Shown here in pieces: positions 47,837 through 57,103 of a stretch of 64,000 nt of DNA; position 1 is the first letter of the stretch; each line of letters opens with the position of its first letter. The position numbers and the translations under genes are program-made. The stretch is from Pseudomonas pisciculturae. GTDB taxonomy: Bacteria; Pseudomonadota; Gammaproteobacteria; Pseudomonadales; Pseudomonadaceae. The stretch is taken from contig NZ_JACVZE010000002.1 of NCBI RefSeq assembly GCF_015461805.1, forward strand, positions 682,001 through 746,000, in the 5' to 3' direction. The notes beneath the pieces were generated by a model that saw only the letters and a program-made list of their open reading frames with translations, was not told the origin of the DNA and did not search any database.

Positions 47837-48460
47837 ATGAACAAACTGATCGTGAGTCTGCTGTTGACCTTGGGCATCACAGGTGTTGGCGTCGCAGCAG
47901 AGGGCCCCCTCAAAGGTGATGCCACTGCCGGTCAAGCGAAGGCCGCCGTGTGTGGTGCTTGCCATGGCCCGGATGGCAATAGCCCGGCGCCGAACTTCCC
48001 CAAACTGGCAGGCCAGGGTGAACGTTACCTGACCAAGCAGATGCACGACATCAAGGATGGCAAGCGCACGGTGCTGGAAATGACCGGCATGCTGACCAAC
48101 CTCAGCGATCAGGACCTGGCGGATATCGCGACGTATTTTGCCAGCCAGAAAGGCAGTGTGGGAGCTGCTGACCCGAAACTGGTGGCTCGCGGGGAGAAGC
48201 TGTTTCGCGGTGGCGATCTGGAAAAAGGCCTTCCATCCTGCATCGGCTGCCATTCGCCAAACGGCGCAGGCATAGCTGCCGCCGGCTTCCCGCACCTGAG
48301 TGGCCAGCACACGGCCTACATCGCCAAGCAGTTGACCGACTTCCGTAAGGAAGAGGCAGGGCGAAACAATGATGATGCCGCGATCATGCGTACGATCGCC
48401 CGCAAGCTCAGTGATGAAGACATCGCGGCCGTCGCTAGCTACATCCAGGGCCTGCACTGA
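47837..48460 (+). CDS. diheme cytochrome c4
   Basis: The 207-residue precursor has a signal peptide and two homologous heme domains: CGACH with GPDGNSPAPNFPKLAGQG and CIGCH with SPNGAGIAAAGFPHLSGQH. Each half has an axial Met region (DIKDGKRTVLEMTGML, DDAAIMRTIARKL). It donates electrons to terminal oxidases in pseudomonads. The adjacent c5 gene and the caa3 operon in the same window suggest a joint route. Confidence 0.94.
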   Translation: MNKLIVSLLLTLGITGVGVAAEGPLKGDATAGQAKAAVCGACHGPDGNSPAPNFPKLAGQGERYLTKQMHDIKDGKRTVLEMTGMLTNLSDQDLADIATYFASQKGSVGAADPKLVARGEKLFRGGDLEKGLPSCIGCHSPNGAGIAAAGFPHLSGQHTAYIAKQLTDFRKEEAGRNNDDAAIMRTIARKLSDEDIAAVASYIQGLH

Positions 48461-48505
48461 GGCGTACACAACGTTAACGCTCGATTAATCCATCGATGCA
48501 AGCAT

Positions 48506-48534
48506 AAAAAGGGTGGCCTGGGCCGCCCTTTTTT
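48506..48534 (+). terminator. intrinsic terminator after cytochrome c4
   Basis: AAAAAGGGTGGCC pairs with GGCCGCCCTTTTT (one G-T wobble) around a 2-base loop, ending in TTTTTT. The A-rich left arm makes it functional in both directions. Confidence 0.85.
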
Positions 48535-48628
48535 GTGGCCGGTGCCGTTACACTAACGAACTCATGCCCGCGCAGACCTGTCACAACAACGGTCGCGTGA
48601 GGCGACTTTATTTGTCCAGGAGTAAAGC

Positions 48629-49264
48629 ATGCGTAATCTGATCCTCAGCGCCGCTCTCGTCACTGTCAGCCTCTTCGGCATGACCGCACAAGCTGCCGAC
48701 GTGCCGCTTGAAGCCGGTAAGACCTACGTTGAATTGGCAAACCCGGTACCGGTTGCGGTGCCTGGCAAGATCGAAGTGGTGGAGCTGTTTTGGTACGGCT
48801 GCCCGCATTGCTACGCGTTTGAACCGACCATCAACCCTTGGGCCGAAAAGCTGCCTAAAGACGTGAACTTCAAGCGTATTCCGGCCATGTTCGGCGGCCC
48901 ATGGGATGCCCACGGCCAACTGTTCCTGACCCTCGAAGCCATGGGTGTGGAGCACAAGGTCCACAACGCCGTGTTCAATGCAATCCAAAAAGAAGGCAAG
49001 CGCCTGACCAAGCCGGATGAAATGGCTGAATTCGTTGCCACTCAAGGCGTCGACAAGGACAAGTTCCTGGCCACCTTCAACTCCTTCGCGATCCAGGGCC
49101 AGATCAAACAGGCCAAGGAACTGGCGCAGAAGTACGGCGTACAAGGCGTACCTACTCTGATCGTCAACGGCAAATACCGTTTCGACCTGGGCAGCACCGG
49201 CGGCCCTGAGCAAACCCTCAATGTTGCCGACCAGCTGATCGCCAAAGAGCGGGCAGCCAAGTAA
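48629..49264 (+). CDS. dsbA: periplasmic thiol:disulfide oxidoreductase
   Basis: The 211-residue precursor has a Sec signal (ILSAALVTVSLFGMTAQA) and a thioredoxin fold with active site CPHC (Cys58, Cys61) and the cis-Pro loop GVQGVPTLIVNGKYR. It introduces disulfides in periplasmic proteins and should act on c-type cytochrome apoproteins and others here. AGGAG precedes the ATG. The next gene follows 10 bases later. Confidence 0.96.
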   Translation: MRNLILSAALVTVSLFGMTAQAADVPLEAGKTYVELANPVPVAVPGKIEVVELFWYGCPHCYAFEPTINPWAEKLPKDVNFKRIPAMFGGPWDAHGQLFLTLEAMGVEHKVHNAVFNAIQKEGKRLTKPDEMAEFVATQGVDKDKFLATFNSFAIQGQIKQAKELAQKYGVQGVPTLIVNGKYRFDLGSTGGPEQTLNVADQLIAKERAAK

Positions 49265-49274
49265 GGGGCCTGTC

Positions 49275-50153
49275 ATGCGCCGCTGGGGTACCGAACGTGT
49301 GGTTGGCCTGCATGATGCGCAGGTCAACGAACATCACCTGGAATCAACAGGCCTGCCGCCAGACAGCCGCCTGCGCCTGTTGAGCTTCAATATCCAGGTG
49401 GGGATCAGTACCGAGAAGTACCGGCACTACCTCACTCGTGGCTGGCAGCACCTGCTGCCCCACAACGGTCGTGCGGGCAACCTGCAAAAAATCGGCAACC
49501 TGTTGAATGACTTCGACCTGGTTGCCCTGCAGGAAGCCGACGGCGGCAGCATGCGCTCCGGCTACATCAATCAGGTGGAGCACTTGGCCCAGCTCGGTGC
49601 TTTCCCTTACTGGTATCAGCAGCTCAATCGCAACCTCGGGCGCCTGGCGCAGCACAGCAATGGTGTGCTCAGCCGCCTGAAGCCATCGGCCATCGAAGAT
49701 CATCCGTTGCCTGGCCCCAAGGGCCGAGGGGCGATCCTGGTGCGCTTTGGCGAAGGCCCTGAGGCCTTGGTGGTGGTGATGATGCACCTGGCGCTGGGCG
49801 CTCGCACCCGCACCATGCAGCTGGCGTATATCCGCGAGCTGATCGGTTCCTACAAACATCAGGTCTTGATGGGCGATATGAATACCCATGCCAATGACCT
49901 GTTGCTCAACTCCCCGTTGCGCGACCTCGGCCTGCTGGCGCCGCAAGCCGAAGCCACGTTCCCCAGCTGGCGTCCGCAACGCTGTCTTGACCATATCCTG
50001 CTCAGTCCCACCCTTACGCTCGAAAGCGTACAGGTGCTGGCGCAGCCCATTTCCGATCACCTGCCGGTCGCGGTAGAGATTCGTCTGCCGGGTTCGCTCA
50101 CGGCTGATGCATTACCCGCGTTGAGCCCAGGCCCCCGCGGACCCCTTGCATGA
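49275..50153 (+). CDS. endonuclease/exonuclease/phosphatase (EEP) family protein
   Basis: The 292-residue protein has EEP-fold motifs: LSFNIQVG, FDLVALQEADGG (catalytic Glu), MMHLALGARTR, LMGDMNTHAND (Asp/Asn pair) and DHILLSPTL with SDHLPVAVEI at the end. No signal peptide is visible, so it is probably cytosolic. Substrate unknown. It is coupled to dgcH by an ATGA overlap and corresponds to PA5488. Confidence 0.88.
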   Translation: MRRWGTERVVGLHDAQVNEHHLESTGLPPDSRLRLLSFNIQVGISTEKYRHYLTRGWQHLLPHNGRAGNLQKIGNLLNDFDLVALQEADGGSMRSGYINQVEHLAQLGAFPYWYQQLNRNLGRLAQHSNGVLSRLKPSAIEDHPLPGPKGRGAILVRFGEGPEALVVVMMHLALGARTRTMQLAYIRELIGSYKHQVLMGDMNTHANDLLLNSPLRDLGLLAPQAEATFPSWRPQRCLDHILLSPTLTLESVQVLAQPISDHLPVAVEIRLPGSLTADALPALSPGPRGPLA

Positions 50154-52177
50154 GCGACGACGCCCAGCGCTGGAAAGAAAAATACCTGAAAAGCATCGAG
50201 CAACAAGAAAAGCTCGAACGCCGCTGGGCTGCCCGTCTCGACCTGCTACGCCGAGGGTTGGTGCGCAGCACACTGGCGGCTGAAGGCACCGACCGCGCGG
50301 TCGACCAATGCATGAAGGAAATGCGCGACGTCGTGCGCACCGACGACATGGACGCCGGCCTCGCCGCCCTGCTGCCGCGCCTGGAAAAGGCCGTGCTGGA
50401 TTCCGAGCAGCGCCGCGAAACCCGTGTCGACCAAATCAGCACGGCCCTGACCTCTTTGGTTGCGCAGCTGCAAAAGCTGCCGTTGCCCCGAGAAGTTGCC
50501 CGCCCGCTGAAAACCTTCGCCAAACAGTTGGACGGCCGTGTCAGCCAAGCCCGAGAGATCCCACTGCTGCTCAGCGAGTTGAGCAGTCTGCAAGGGCAGG
50601 CGCTGGAAAAGCTGGAGCCGGATGGCGAAGCCGCGCGCCCTGGCCCGGGTCTGCTACAGCGTCTGTTTGGAAGCAAGGAGGATGCAAGCGAGGCGACATC
50701 GCAGGAACCAGCCTCCAACCCAGCGCCCCACCCAGCCGCACCCAAGGCAGCAATAGAGCCTCAAGAACCCGAACAATCCGAAGAGCTGACTCAAGCGTTG
50801 TGTGCCTTCGCACCGCCGGCTCCAGAGCCGGCGGCTGCACAAACGGAACCTGTAGCCGAGACATTTGTTTGCGAAGACCCCGCTCCAGCGGTATTGCCCG
50901 AAGTGCCGGTAGTACGCATTGAGCCCCCGCTTGCCGACTCTGAAGCGCAAGAACTCGCCCCCGAAAGTGCCCTCGCCGCCTATATCGAAGCGCCCGCTGT
51001 TCCAGTCGAAGCGCCAGATGAAACGGTGATTGGTAGCTTGTCGCTGCCGCCTGTACTGGAAGTCGAAGAGCCCGATCCCGATGAGCTGCAATCGGACGGC
51101 CTATATGCCCTGCCGGACTCCCCGGAGCCGTCCTATAGCTCCGTGGCCAAGCACATCGAAGACACCCTGCTCGGCCTGCTGGAAGAGCTGTCGTTGCCCG
51201 AACGCCATCGACCTCAAGCCGAAGCCATGCGCGAACGCTTGGCCCATGGGCTGAACTGGTATGAACTGCTGCCTATCCTCGATGATCTGGCAGTATTGAT
51301 GCTGGCGATCACCGACAGCGGTCAGCATGAGTTTGAAACTTACCTCAAGCAGCTCAATGAACGCCTTGAAGCTTTCCAGGGGCATTTGCAGGTTGCCAGC
51401 GATGGCCATGCCGACAGCAGCTCTGCCGCCCGTGAACTGGACACGCAGATCCGTGAGCAGGTCGACGGCCTGCAAAGCAGCGTCCAGGAAGCGGCCGACC
51501 TGGACAGCCTCAAGCATGTTCTGGAAAGCCACCTAGAGGGTTTGCTCGGCACCATGGACGAGCACCAGCAGCAGCGTGATCAGCGCGAGCAGGAAGTGGC
51601 AGCGCGGTTGAAAGGGCTGGCCGAGCGGGTCGCTCATATGGAGCAGGAAGCCCAGGGCTATCGCGAACACCTGGAGGTGCAGCGCCAGAAGGCCTTGATC
51701 GACCCGCTGACCGGGCTACCCAACCGTGCCGCCTGGAGTGAACGCCTGGACCTCGAAGTGAATGCCTGGCACCAACACGGCAACAGCCTTTCACTGGCGA
51801 TGCTGGACTTGGATCACTTCAAGCGCATCAATGATGGCTACGGTCACCTGGCCGGTGACAAGGTGCTGAAAATCATCGCCAACGTGCTGCGCAAGCGCCT
51901 GCGCTCGACGGATTTCATTGCGCGCTTTGGTGGCGAAGAGTTTGTCTTGCTGATGCCTGATTCCTCCCTGTCCGATGCCGTGGCAGTGGGCGATCATCTG
52001 CGAGCGGCGATTGAAGCGTGCCCGTTTCACTTCAAGGGCGAGCCGGTGACGATCACGGTGTCCATGGGCGTGGCGCAGTTCCAGCCGGGAGAGCGCAGCG
52101 ACCTCGCGCTCAAGCGCGCTGACGCGGCGTTGTATCGAGCCAAGGCGGCGGGGCGCAACCAGGTGCAGGCGGCGTAA
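50150..52177 (+). CDS. dgcH: diguanylate cyclase with N-terminal coiled coil
   Basis: The 675-residue protein has an N-terminal helical region (1-170), a Pro/Ala/Glu-rich acidic linker (about 175-320), a second helical and coiled-coil region (to about 510) and a C-terminal GGDEF domain. The active site is GGEEF at 594-598, and an inhibitory I-site RSTD precedes it by five residues (585-588), so product inhibition by c-di-GMP is expected. No membrane segment is obvious. In P. aeruginosa DgcH (PA5487) helps maintain basal c-di-GMP. Confidence 0.92.
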   Translation: MSDDAQRWKEKYLKSIEQQEKLERRWAARLDLLRRGLVRSTLAAEGTDRAVDQCMKEMRDVVRTDDMDAGLAALLPRLEKAVLDSEQRRETRVDQISTALTSLVAQLQKLPLPREVARPLKTFAKQLDGRVSQAREIPLLLSELSSLQGQALEKLEPDGEAARPGPGLLQRLFGSKEDASEATSQEPASNPAPHPAAPKAAIEPQEPEQSEELTQALCAFAPPAPEPAAAQTEPVAETFVCEDPAPAVLPEVPVVRIEPPLADSEAQELAPESALAAYIEAPAVPVEAPDETVIGSLSLPPVLEVEEPDPDELQSDGLYALPDSPEPSYSSVAKHIEDTLLGLLEELSLPERHRPQAEAMRERLAHGLNWYELLPILDDLAVLMLAITDSGQHEFETYLKQLNERLEAFQGHLQVASDGHADSSSAARELDTQIREQVDGLQSSVQEAADLDSLKHVLESHLEGLLGTMDEHQQQRDQREQEVAARLKGLAERVAHMEQEAQGYREHLEVQRQKALIDPLTGLPNRAAWSERLDLEVNAWHQHGNSLSLAMLDLDHFKRINDGYGHLAGDKVLKIIANVLRKRLRSTDFIARFGGEEFVLLMPDSSLSDAVAVGDHLRAAIEACPFHFKGEPVTITVSMGVAQFQPGERSDLALKRADAALYRAKAAGRNQVQAA

Positions 52178-52265
52178 AAGATGTTCCATTTTGTAATTTG
52201 ACCGTCAGGTCGCAGGCGGTACGTTACACTGTTGCATTATCGTCTTCAGCGTAACGTCATCTGCC

Positions 52266-53042
52266 ATGAAATCCTTGTACTTCGCCTTTGTGTTTCTACT
52301 GCTCGCGGGCTGCGCCAGCGGCCCCCGACTGAACACCAGCCACCCCTCGGTCAACCACGACAACCGCGTGCAATTCGTTGTCGTGCACTACACCTCCACC
52401 GACCTGGAGCGCTCCCTGGCATTGCTCACCCGAGGCCAGGTCAGCAGTCATTACCTGATCGGCGACGATGCCTCAGGCACCATCTACAAGCTGGTAGACG
52501 AGAGTCAGCGCGCCTGGCACGCCGGTGAAAGCGAATGGATGGGCCGCACCTGGCTCAACTCCAGCTCCATTGGCATCGAGATCGTCAACCCAGGCTACCG
52601 TGACACGCCCACTGGCCGCGTGTGGTACCCGTACACCGAGCCGCAGGTGCAGTCGTTGGTGGTATTGCTCAAGGATATCAGCAAGCGCAACGGCATCGAC
52701 CCCAAGAATATTATTGGCCACAGCGACATCGCACCGCTGCGCAAGCTGGACCCAGGCCCGTTGTTTCCCTGGAAACGCCTGGCCGCTGAAGGGCTTGGCG
52801 TGTGGCCTGATGCCCAGGCCGTGGCGCGTTTCCAGGTGCAATACACCAGCGCGCTGCCGAGCATCAGTTGGTTCCAGCAAGAGTTGGCCCATTTGGGCTA
52901 CCAGACACCCCAGACCGGGGAGTTGGATGTCGCCACGCGCCATGTGATAGCAGCGTTCCAGATGCATTTTCGGCCGTCGCTGTATAACGGCGAGCCGGAT
53001 GCCGAAAGTGCCGCGATCCTGCGGGCATTGAACCGGGGTTAA
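52266..53042 (+). CDS. ampDh2: N-acetylmuramoyl-L-alanine amidase, AmpDh2-like lipoprotein
   Basis: The 258-residue precursor has lipobox LLAGC (Cys16). It has an amidase_2 domain with zinc ligands in FVVVHYTSTD and IIGHSDIAPLRKLDPGP, and a C-terminal peptidoglycan-binding helical domain (LGYQTPQTGELDVATRHVIAAFQ). It cleaves the peptide from muramic acid in the periplasm, probably from the outer membrane. The end overlaps convergent kinB by four bases. Confidence 0.93.
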   Translation: MKSLYFAFVFLLLAGCASGPRLNTSHPSVNHDNRVQFVVVHYTSTDLERSLALLTRGQVSSHYLIGDDASGTIYKLVDESQRAWHAGESEWMGRTWLNSSSIGIEIVNPGYRDTPTGRVWYPYTEPQVQSLVVLLKDISKRNGIDPKNIIGHSDIAPLRKLDPGPLFPWKRLAAEGLGVWPDAQAVARFQVQYTSALPSISWFQQELAHLGYQTPQTGELDVATRHVIAAFQMHFRPSLYNGEPDAESAAILRALNRG

Positions 53043-54826
53043 AGCGGCAACGCCATATAGAACTGAGTGCCCTGCCCCGGCCGCGAGTACACACCCATGC
53101 GGCCGCCGTGCAGCTGCACGATCTCCTTGCACAGCGCCAGCCCAAGGCCGGCGCCGCCTTTCTTGCGGCCCACCTGCACGAAAGGCTCGAAAATACGCCC
53201 CTGCTGCCCGTAGGCGATGCCTTCGCCGTTGTCCTCGACACTGATGATGACTCGCTCGCCATGGCGACGCGCTTGCAGGCGAATCTGACCACCGTCGGCG
53301 GTATGGCGCAGGGCATTACCCAGCAGGTTGTCGAGTACTCGCTCCAGTTGCGCCTGGTCGGCATACAGCCGAGGCAGGTCGGGCTGGGCTTCTACCAGTA
53401 GCTCGATGTGTTGCGCGTTGGCTGGTTCCGCGAAGCGTGCGCGGGCATGTTCAAGCAGATCAGTGACATCGCAGGGGCCAAGGGTAAGTTTCTGCAGGCC
53501 ATTCTGGTAGCGCGAGAAGTTGAGCAAGTCGTTGATCAACTGCATCAGGCGCTGCATTTCTTCATTAACGGTATCCAGCAGGTCGGCTTCGCGGGACTCG
53601 GCGGGGAACTTCGCACGCTCGCGAAACAACCCGAACGCCATGTGCATGCCGGTCACCGGAGTGCGCAGTTCATGGGAAGCGCGCAATACAAACTCACTGC
53701 GCACCCGCTCGAACGCGCGTTGCTCGGTAACGTCATGCAGCACCATCACGGCGCCGAGGATATGCCCCTGGGTATGGCTCACCGGCGTCAGGCTATAGGT
53801 CAGCAGGCGTAGCTCACCTTCGACTTCCACTTCCAGATCGTCCGGCGCGCGCTCCAGGTTGCCGCCCCGAAGTACCAGTTGCAGTTGTTCATCCAGTTCC
53901 GGGCGCATCAGTGCTTCGCCCAAGCCTTGGCCGAGGCGCTCTTCGTCCCAGCCCAATTGGCGCTGCGCGACGGGGTTCAGGTGCTCCAGGCGGCCTTGGC
54001 GGTCGATCATCAGCAGGCCATCGTCGATGCTGTCGAGTACCGCTTGCAGGCGCTGTTGGCCGGCCAGCAGTTCATCGATATTGGTCGCCTGATGTTGGCG
54101 CAGGGCTTCGGCCATGATGCCGAAGCGGCGGGTCAGTTGGTTCATTTCTGCCGCTGAGGAGATCGGCAATGTCACTTCAAAATCGCCTTGCCCAATCTTG
54201 TCCGCCGCCTTGGCCAGCGCTTCGATGGGGCCGCCAAAACGCCGAGCAATGCCGTGGGCCGTGACAAAACCGATGATCAACACTGCCAGGCCTACCAACC
54301 CCAACAAGCCGGCGATCAGCAAGGCACGTTCGCGGGATTTGTGTTCACTGTTGCTGATGTTTTCCAGGGCCCGCTTGTGCTCGGCGATCAGGCCGTTGCG
54401 CAGCCGATTAAAGGTTTCGGTGAGCTTTTCCTTGCTGCCAGGTGGGGGCGCCAGTTGCTGTGATTCATCAAACGCCTCCAACAGGTCCTGGTAGTACCCC
54501 CGCGCCTGGCTGAACCCGGCCCCATCACCGTTTTTCAACTCATGGGCAATGCCTTGGTCCAACAGGTCGAAATAGCGTTGCTTCGAGGTTTCAAGGGCCT
54601 GCGGGTCCGGGCGCGCTTCCAGCATCATGATCAACTGGTCTCCCAGGCTCTGGCGCAGCTTAAGCCCCAGGTCCAGGGTGACGAAGTTGCTGCGAATCAA
54701 CGATTCCTGGGTCTTGGCCATTTGCATGACGCTCACCAGGCCCAGGACCAAACCCAGCAGGGCGACGGTGATCAGCGCTGAGATACTCAGGAACAGCCGA
54801 GTACGCAGCTTCATCGCTAACTTCAT
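53039..54826 (-). CDS. kinB: sensor histidine kinase of the AlgB system
   Basis: The 595-residue inner-membrane kinase has two membrane helices (LFLSISALITVALLGLVLGL; ALLIAGLLGLVGLAVLIIGF) around a periplasmic helical sensor domain. HAMP, a PAS domain (VLDSIDDGLLMIDRQGRLEHLN), HisKA with His385 in RASHELRTPVTG and HATPase (ISVEDNGEGIAYG, GGAGLGLALCKEI) follow. KinB controls AlgB phosphorylation, affecting alginate, virulence and, in P. aeruginosa, light responses. Start at 54826 or 54814; 10 bases after algB. Confidence 0.93.
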   Translation of the reverse strand: MKLAMKLRTRLFLSISALITVALLGLVLGLVSVMQMAKTQESLIRSNFVTLDLGLKLRQSLGDQLIMMLEARPDPQALETSKQRYFDLLDQGIAHELKNGDGAGFSQARGYYQDLLEAFDESQQLAPPPGSKEKLTETFNRLRNGLIAEHKRALENISNSEHKSRERALLIAGLLGLVGLAVLIIGFVTAHGIARRFGGPIEALAKAADKIGQGDFEVTLPISSAAEMNQLTRRFGIMAEALRQHQATNIDELLAGQQRLQAVLDSIDDGLLMIDRQGRLEHLNPVAQRQLGWDEERLGQGLGEALMRPELDEQLQLVLRGGNLERAPDDLEVEVEGELRLLTYSLTPVSHTQGHILGAVMVLHDVTEQRAFERVRSEFVLRASHELRTPVTGMHMAFGLFRERAKFPAESREADLLDTVNEEMQRLMQLINDLLNFSRYQNGLQKLTLGPCDVTDLLEHARARFAEPANAQHIELLVEAQPDLPRLYADQAQLERVLDNLLGNALRHTADGGQIRLQARRHGERVIISVEDNGEGIAYGQQGRIFEPFVQVGRKKGGAGLGLALCKEIVQLHGGRMGVYSRPGQGTQFYMALPL

Positions 54827-54836
54827 AAGGTACAGC

Positions 54837-56183
54837 TCACAGGTTGTACTGTTTGCGTTTGCGGTACAGGGTCGACGCGTCGATGCCAAGGGTGCGTGCC
54901 GCTTGATCCAGGGTGTCGGCGGTAGCCAGCACGGCACCGATATGAGCCTTCTCCAGTTCGTCCAGGCTCAGCGCTGCGCCGATTCGCGGTGCGTTGTTGG
55001 TCGGCTGGTCGGCCATGCCCAAGTGAGTGATTTCGACCTTTTCCTGGGGGCAGATGATGCTCGCCCGCTCCACCACGTTACGCAGTTCACGGATATTGCC
55101 GGGCCAACGATAGTTGAGCAGTGCTTCACGTGCTTCATCGCTGAAGCCCCGTGCCGGTCGCGCGTACTCCTTCACAAAGCGCGCCAGGAAGCGGTCGGCC
55201 AGGGTCAGGATATCTTCGCTGCGCTCGCGCAACGGTGGCAGGTGCAAGGTGATGACGTTGAGGCGATAGAGCAGGTCTTCGCGGAAACGACCGTCGCGCA
55301 CCATGTCTTCCAGGTTCAGGTTGGTCGCCGCGAGGATGCGCACATCGGCGCGACGGGTGACGGGGTCGCCTACGCGCTCGTATTCCTTGTCCTGGATAAA
55401 CCGCAGCAGCTTGGGTTGCAACGTGAGGGGAAAGTCGCCGATCTCGTCGAGAAACAGCGTGCCGCCATCCGCCTGGTTGACCCGGCCCAAGGTGCTTTCG
55501 CTGGCACCGGTAAAGGCGCCGCGGCTGTGGCCGAACAATTCACTTTCCATCAGCTCTGCCGTCAGCGACGGGCAGTTGATGGTCACGCAGGACTTCTTCG
55601 CGCGTTTGCTCCAGCCGTGGATGGCGCGGGCCAGTTCGCCCTTACCGGTGCCGGACTCGCCGAGGATCAGGATGTTGGCATCGGTACCCGCGACTTGGCG
55701 TGCGGTTTCCAGCACCACCATCATGGCCGGACTGTGGGAGTCGAGGCCGTCTTTGGGTTGGCGCACGGCGCCTTCCAATGCTTCCAGGCGGGCCGAGAGT
55801 TGGCGTACTTCCAATTGTTTGGCGGTGGCCAGGCGCAATTGATCGGGGCTGCAAGGCTTGACCAGGTAGTCAGCAGCGCCCGCTTGAATCGCATCCACGG
55901 CGGTATCGACAGCCGAATGGGCGGTGACTATGACCACACGCATCCACGGCGCCTGGATACGCATCTGGGCCAGCACGTCCAGGCCATTGTCTTCACCCAG
56001 GCGCAGGTCGAGGAAGCACAGGTCGAACACCTGGCGCTGCATCAGGGCATCGGCCTGGGCGGCGCTGTTGGCGGTGGCAACGGTATAGCCTTCGTCTTCG
56101 AGGCAATAACGGAACGTACGGAGGATCGCGGATTCGTCATCCACTAAAAGAATACGGCCTTGAAGTTCCTTGGCTGATTCCAT
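54837..56183 (-). CDS. algB: NtrC-family response regulator
   Basis: The 448-residue regulator has a receiver domain with Asp59 (LCFLDLRLGED), a sigma54-interacting AAA+ domain with Walker A GESGTGKGELA and the GAFTGA loop (HSRGAFTGASE), and a C-terminal Fis-type helix-turn-helix (LDQAARTLGIDASTLYRKRK). It activates algD and other genes. It is first in an operon with kinB. GGAGC lies before the ATG. Confidence 0.95.
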   Translation of the reverse strand: MESAKELQGRILLVDDESAILRTFRYCLEDEGYTVATANSAAQADALMQRQVFDLCFLDLRLGEDNGLDVLAQMRIQAPWMRVVIVTAHSAVDTAVDAIQAGAADYLVKPCSPDQLRLATAKQLEVRQLSARLEALEGAVRQPKDGLDSHSPAMMVVLETARQVAGTDANILILGESGTGKGELARAIHGWSKRAKKSCVTINCPSLTAELMESELFGHSRGAFTGASESTLGRVNQADGGTLFLDEIGDFPLTLQPKLLRFIQDKEYERVGDPVTRRADVRILAATNLNLEDMVRDGRFREDLLYRLNVITLHLPPLRERSEDILTLADRFLARFVKEYARPARGFSDEAREALLNYRWPGNIRELRNVVERASIICPQEKVEITHLGMADQPTNNAPRIGAALSLDELEKAHIGAVLATADTLDQAARTLGIDASTLYRKRKQYNL

Positions 56184-56278
56184 CTGTCCCGCGCTCCTTA
56201 ACTATGAATGATGGTGTTTAGTCCCGGAATAATCGGGCAAGTTGCATGGTTTATTCTGATCGATAAAAGGCAGCGTCG

Positions 56279-56448
56279 TGCAGGTATCTGCATAGCTTCC
56301 TACAAGCCCTTATAAAAAGCCCCCAGCTGATGGCGTTTTCATGCCGTCTTGCCACTTCGGCAACACCTCACTCCCGTTCGATCCTTTGATCCGACCGTTG
56401 GCTATCGTGCATTTCGCACGGCTCGCAAGAGGGCATCGTGCAGGATGC
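56279..56448. promoter_or_regulatory. three short dyads upstream of a sigma54 promoter (possible enhancer sites)
   Basis: The 390-base gap between algB and the next gene (56184-56573) holds perfect dyads TGCAG-GTAT-CTGCA (56279-56292), CGTGC-ATTTC-GCACG (56406-56420) and GCATC-GTGCAG-GATGC (56433-56448). The last two lie about 100-135 bases ahead of the predicted start of transcription, a usual distance for activators of sigma54 promoters. No further gene is visible in the gap. Confidence 0.35.
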
Positions 56449-56513
56449 TGGGCTCATGCTGGACAAAAAATATCTAACACATTGATTTCATTGGATTTTA
56501 ATTTGTAAAAAAG

Positions 56514-56530
56514 CTGGCATGCGCTCTGCA
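56514..56530 (+). promoter_or_regulatory. sigma54 (RpoN)-type promoter
   Basis: TGGCAT-N7-GCA has the obligatory GG-N10-GC spacing (GG at 56516-56517, GC at 56528-56529) and resembles the TGGCAC-N5-TTGCA consensus. It lies 44 bases upstream of the start codon at 56574. Confidence 0.6.
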
Positions 56531-56573
56531 ATATCTCTCCCAACGAATAATCAGAATGCGGGAGAACAGCAGC

Positions 56574-56858
56574 ATGACTCGCCAAAGCCTCAGCCAACTG
56601 CGTGTATCGCCACTGCGCTTGCAGCAAGGTCTGTTTGCCAGCCTGGCCCTGATGGTCACGTTGATTGGCGGCCAGCAGATGCAGCATTGGCAGCAGAGTC
56701 AGCAGCAGGCCCCGCAATTCGACCGTCCGGTGATGACCCAGACCCATTTCAGTTCGATTGGCAGTGCATCTGCCGATTCAACCGCCCCGCAATTGCGAGT
56801 AGCCGACCAGGAATCGACCCTGGGCGAGCTGCCAGCCCAAGAGCGCTGGGTGTTCTAG
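56574..56858 (+). CDS. small single-span membrane protein of unknown function
   Basis: The 94-residue protein has a basic N-terminus (MTRQSLSQLRVSPLRLQQG), one membrane helix (LFASLALMVTLIGGQQM) and a Gln/Ser-rich tail. I do not recognise it. GGGAG lies nine bases before ATG 56574; ATG 56556 has no RBS. A sigma54-type promoter lies upstream, and the DUF1328 and Ivy-like genes follow on the same strand, so it may lead a small envelope operon. Confidence 0.65.
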   Translation: MTRQSLSQLRVSPLRLQQGLFASLALMVTLIGGQQMQHWQQSQQQAPQFDRPVMTQTHFSSIGSASADSTAPQLRVADQESTLGELPAQERWVF

Positions 56859-56936
56859 GCAAGAAAGCGGTCGCTCTTGTTGAGCGCCCGTCGGCACTAC
56901 CGCTGTTACCTCTATAGAAGCGTAAGGAGAATCACC

Positions 56937-57101
56937 ATGTTGAGTTGGGCAATCACATTTCTGATCATCGCCATTGTGGCTGCAGTCCTGGGCTTCGGTG
57001 GTATCGCGGGCACCGCCACGGGGATCGCCAAGATCCTGTTTGTCGTCTTCCTGGTGATGTTCATTGCTTCGTTCTTCTTTGGTCGTCGTGGCCGAGGCTG
57101 A
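56937..57101 (+). CDS. DUF1328 small membrane protein
   Basis: The 54-residue protein is almost entirely two membrane helices ([17 protein letters not shown] and [17 protein letters not shown]) with a basic end GRRGRG. This is the DUF1328 (YtjA) family, often stress or RpoS induced. AAGGAGA precedes the ATG. The next gene starts three bases after its stop. Confidence 0.9.
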   Translation: MLSWAITFLIIAIVAAVLGFGGIAGTATGIAKILFVVFLVMFIASFFFGRRGRG

Positions 57102-57103
57102 AT

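Noticed and set aside
54627..56147. 506-codon plus-strand frame opposite algB and the start of kinB
   Set aside because: The minus strand encodes full AlgB and KinB domains; the frame has no recognisable domains.
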